Assembly: GCA_030635565.1 (NCBI GenBank)
Contig: DAOVYP010000167.1
Location: 1 to 5,760 of the forward strand
DNA from: Spirochaeta sp.
GTDB taxonomy: Bacteria > Spirochaetota > Spirochaetia > DSM-2461
Reading direction: 5' to 3'
DNA length: 5,760 nt
The position numbers were made by a program, and so were the translations under genes. Positions 5,313 to 5,760 of the stretch are shown here, piece by piece. Each line of letters opens with the position of its first letter. Position 1 is the first letter of the stretch. The notes beneath the pieces were generated by a model, which saw only the letters and a program-made list of their open reading frames with translations, did not search any database and was not told the origin of the DNA.

Positions 5313-5760
5313 GTGAACCGTATACATAAATTGACGATTCTGTCCATCGTCGCGACACTGATCGTATTGTCGTCAGCCTGTGACAGACTCAGGACCTCCC
5401 GCCAATCGCCCGAACCTACTATCGTTGCTTCAGACAGCTACGACGCCAGGGAATCCATTGAGCCGTTTTTCAAGTTCGGCAGCGGAAGGTTTCACGTTGC
5501 CGTGGTTCAAAGCGGTGAGTACGTGCCTTATACCAAGGCCTTTGTCGCTATCCTTGACGGTCTGGCCGAATACGGTTGGATGGAGCCCGTTTCGATCCCG
5601 GACGATGTCGAAATGGCGGATGTGATTCGCATACTGAACACCGGGAAGTACAGCGAGTACATAGAATTTCCGTCGACTCTCTATTTCAATTTCGACTGGG
5701 ACGTTCAGCGTACTGCCCGTCCGGAGTTCCAGAAAATAATTAACTCCTCGCCCGGCGATA
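5313..5760 (+). CDS. Lipoprotein resembling an ABC-type substrate-binding protein, N-terminal part (runs off window)
   Basis: An open frame of 149 codons runs from GTG 5313 to the window edge, with TAG immediately upstream (5310-5312). The N-terminus is a lipoprotein signal: M-N-R-I-H-K, a hydrophobic stretch T-I-L-S-I-V-A-T-L-I-V-L, and the box L-S-S-A-C with Cys23 as the lipidation site. Ser at -3 is a relaxed lipobox of a kind tolerated in spirochaetes. After a linker, F-H-V-A-V-V-Q-S-G-E-Y at about 63-73, followed by a predicted helix ending L-A-E-Y-G-W-M, looks like the first strand and helix of the periplasmic substrate-binding fold (K-I-G-I-x-Q-S-G-E-Y-like, ABC_sub_bind/TrpX-like). 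GAGG at 5305-5308 lies 4 nt before the GTG and is a possible ribosome site, though it would precede the predicted transcription start. The protein would be membrane-anchored and exported. The family is tentative because the C-terminal part is missing. Confidence 0.72.
   Translation, partial: MNRIHKLTILSIVATLIVLSSACDRLRTSRQSPEPTIVASDSYDARESIEPFFKFGSGRFHVAVVQSGEYVPYTKAFVAILDGLAEYGWMEPVSIPDDVEMADVIRILNTGKYSEYIEFPSTLYFNFDWDVQRTARPEFQKIINSSPGD

Noticed and set aside
5380..5625. 81-codon plus-strand open frame
   Set aside because: It is in the wrong frame of the lipoprotein gene, which has a signal peptide and lipobox in its own frame.
1..5760. CRISPR array, tRNA or rRNA genes
   Set aside because: No regularly spaced repeats and no tRNA- or rRNA-like sequence were seen on either strand.

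Overview
This is an accessory-looking stretch of bacterial chromosome. Two ordinary regions flank a pile-up of two insertion sequences. The flanking genes point to an anaerobe or facultative anaerobe: a YgeW-type carbamoyltransferase, of the kind found in anaerobic purine-catabolism gene sets, and a lipoprotein with a relaxed lipobox (L-S-S-A-C). A spirochaete would fit the lipobox and the mix of IS families, but nothing here fixes the taxon, so that is a weak inference.

Layout. (1) 1-853, + strand: the C-terminal ~280 residues of a YgeW-family knotted carbamoyltransferase, whose 5' part lies outside the window. (2) 854-1003: a GC-rich hairpin and a short, probable AraC-type helix-turn-helix remnant. 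(3) About 1004-2418: an IS91-family element whose HUH transposase stays in one reading frame but carries two separate extra segments of exactly 14 codons, each containing an inverted repeat. The first brings an in-frame TAG. (4) 2419-4022: an intact IS110-family element on the - strand. It is bounded by a 7-bp direct repeat (CCTATCA), and a third copy of that repeat lies in the long non-coding leader upstream of the transposase, where the bridge RNA of IS110-group elements is expected. (5) 4023-4163: the 3' end of an AraC-family regulator, with its 5' part lost. (6) 4254-5255, - strand: a complete D-alanine-D-alanine-ligase-like ATP-grasp protein that lacks the usual Ddl N-terminal motif. (7) 5313-5760, + strand, divergent from it: the first 149 codons of a lipoprotein resembling ABC-type periplasmic substrate-binding proteins, preceded by a near-consensus sigma-70 promoter that almost abuts the GTG start.

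How it fits together. The IS110 copy appears nested in the 3' tail of the IS91-like element, which itself lies between two AraC-type remnants. The two remnants cover the same part of the HTH domain, so they probably come from two different regulators rather than one split gene. The ATP-grasp protein and the lipoprotein share a 57-bp divergent intergenic region. The most distinctive signals are the paired 42-nt in-frame palindromic insertions in the IS91 transposase and the donor-junction-like copy of the terminal repeat inside the IS110 leader.
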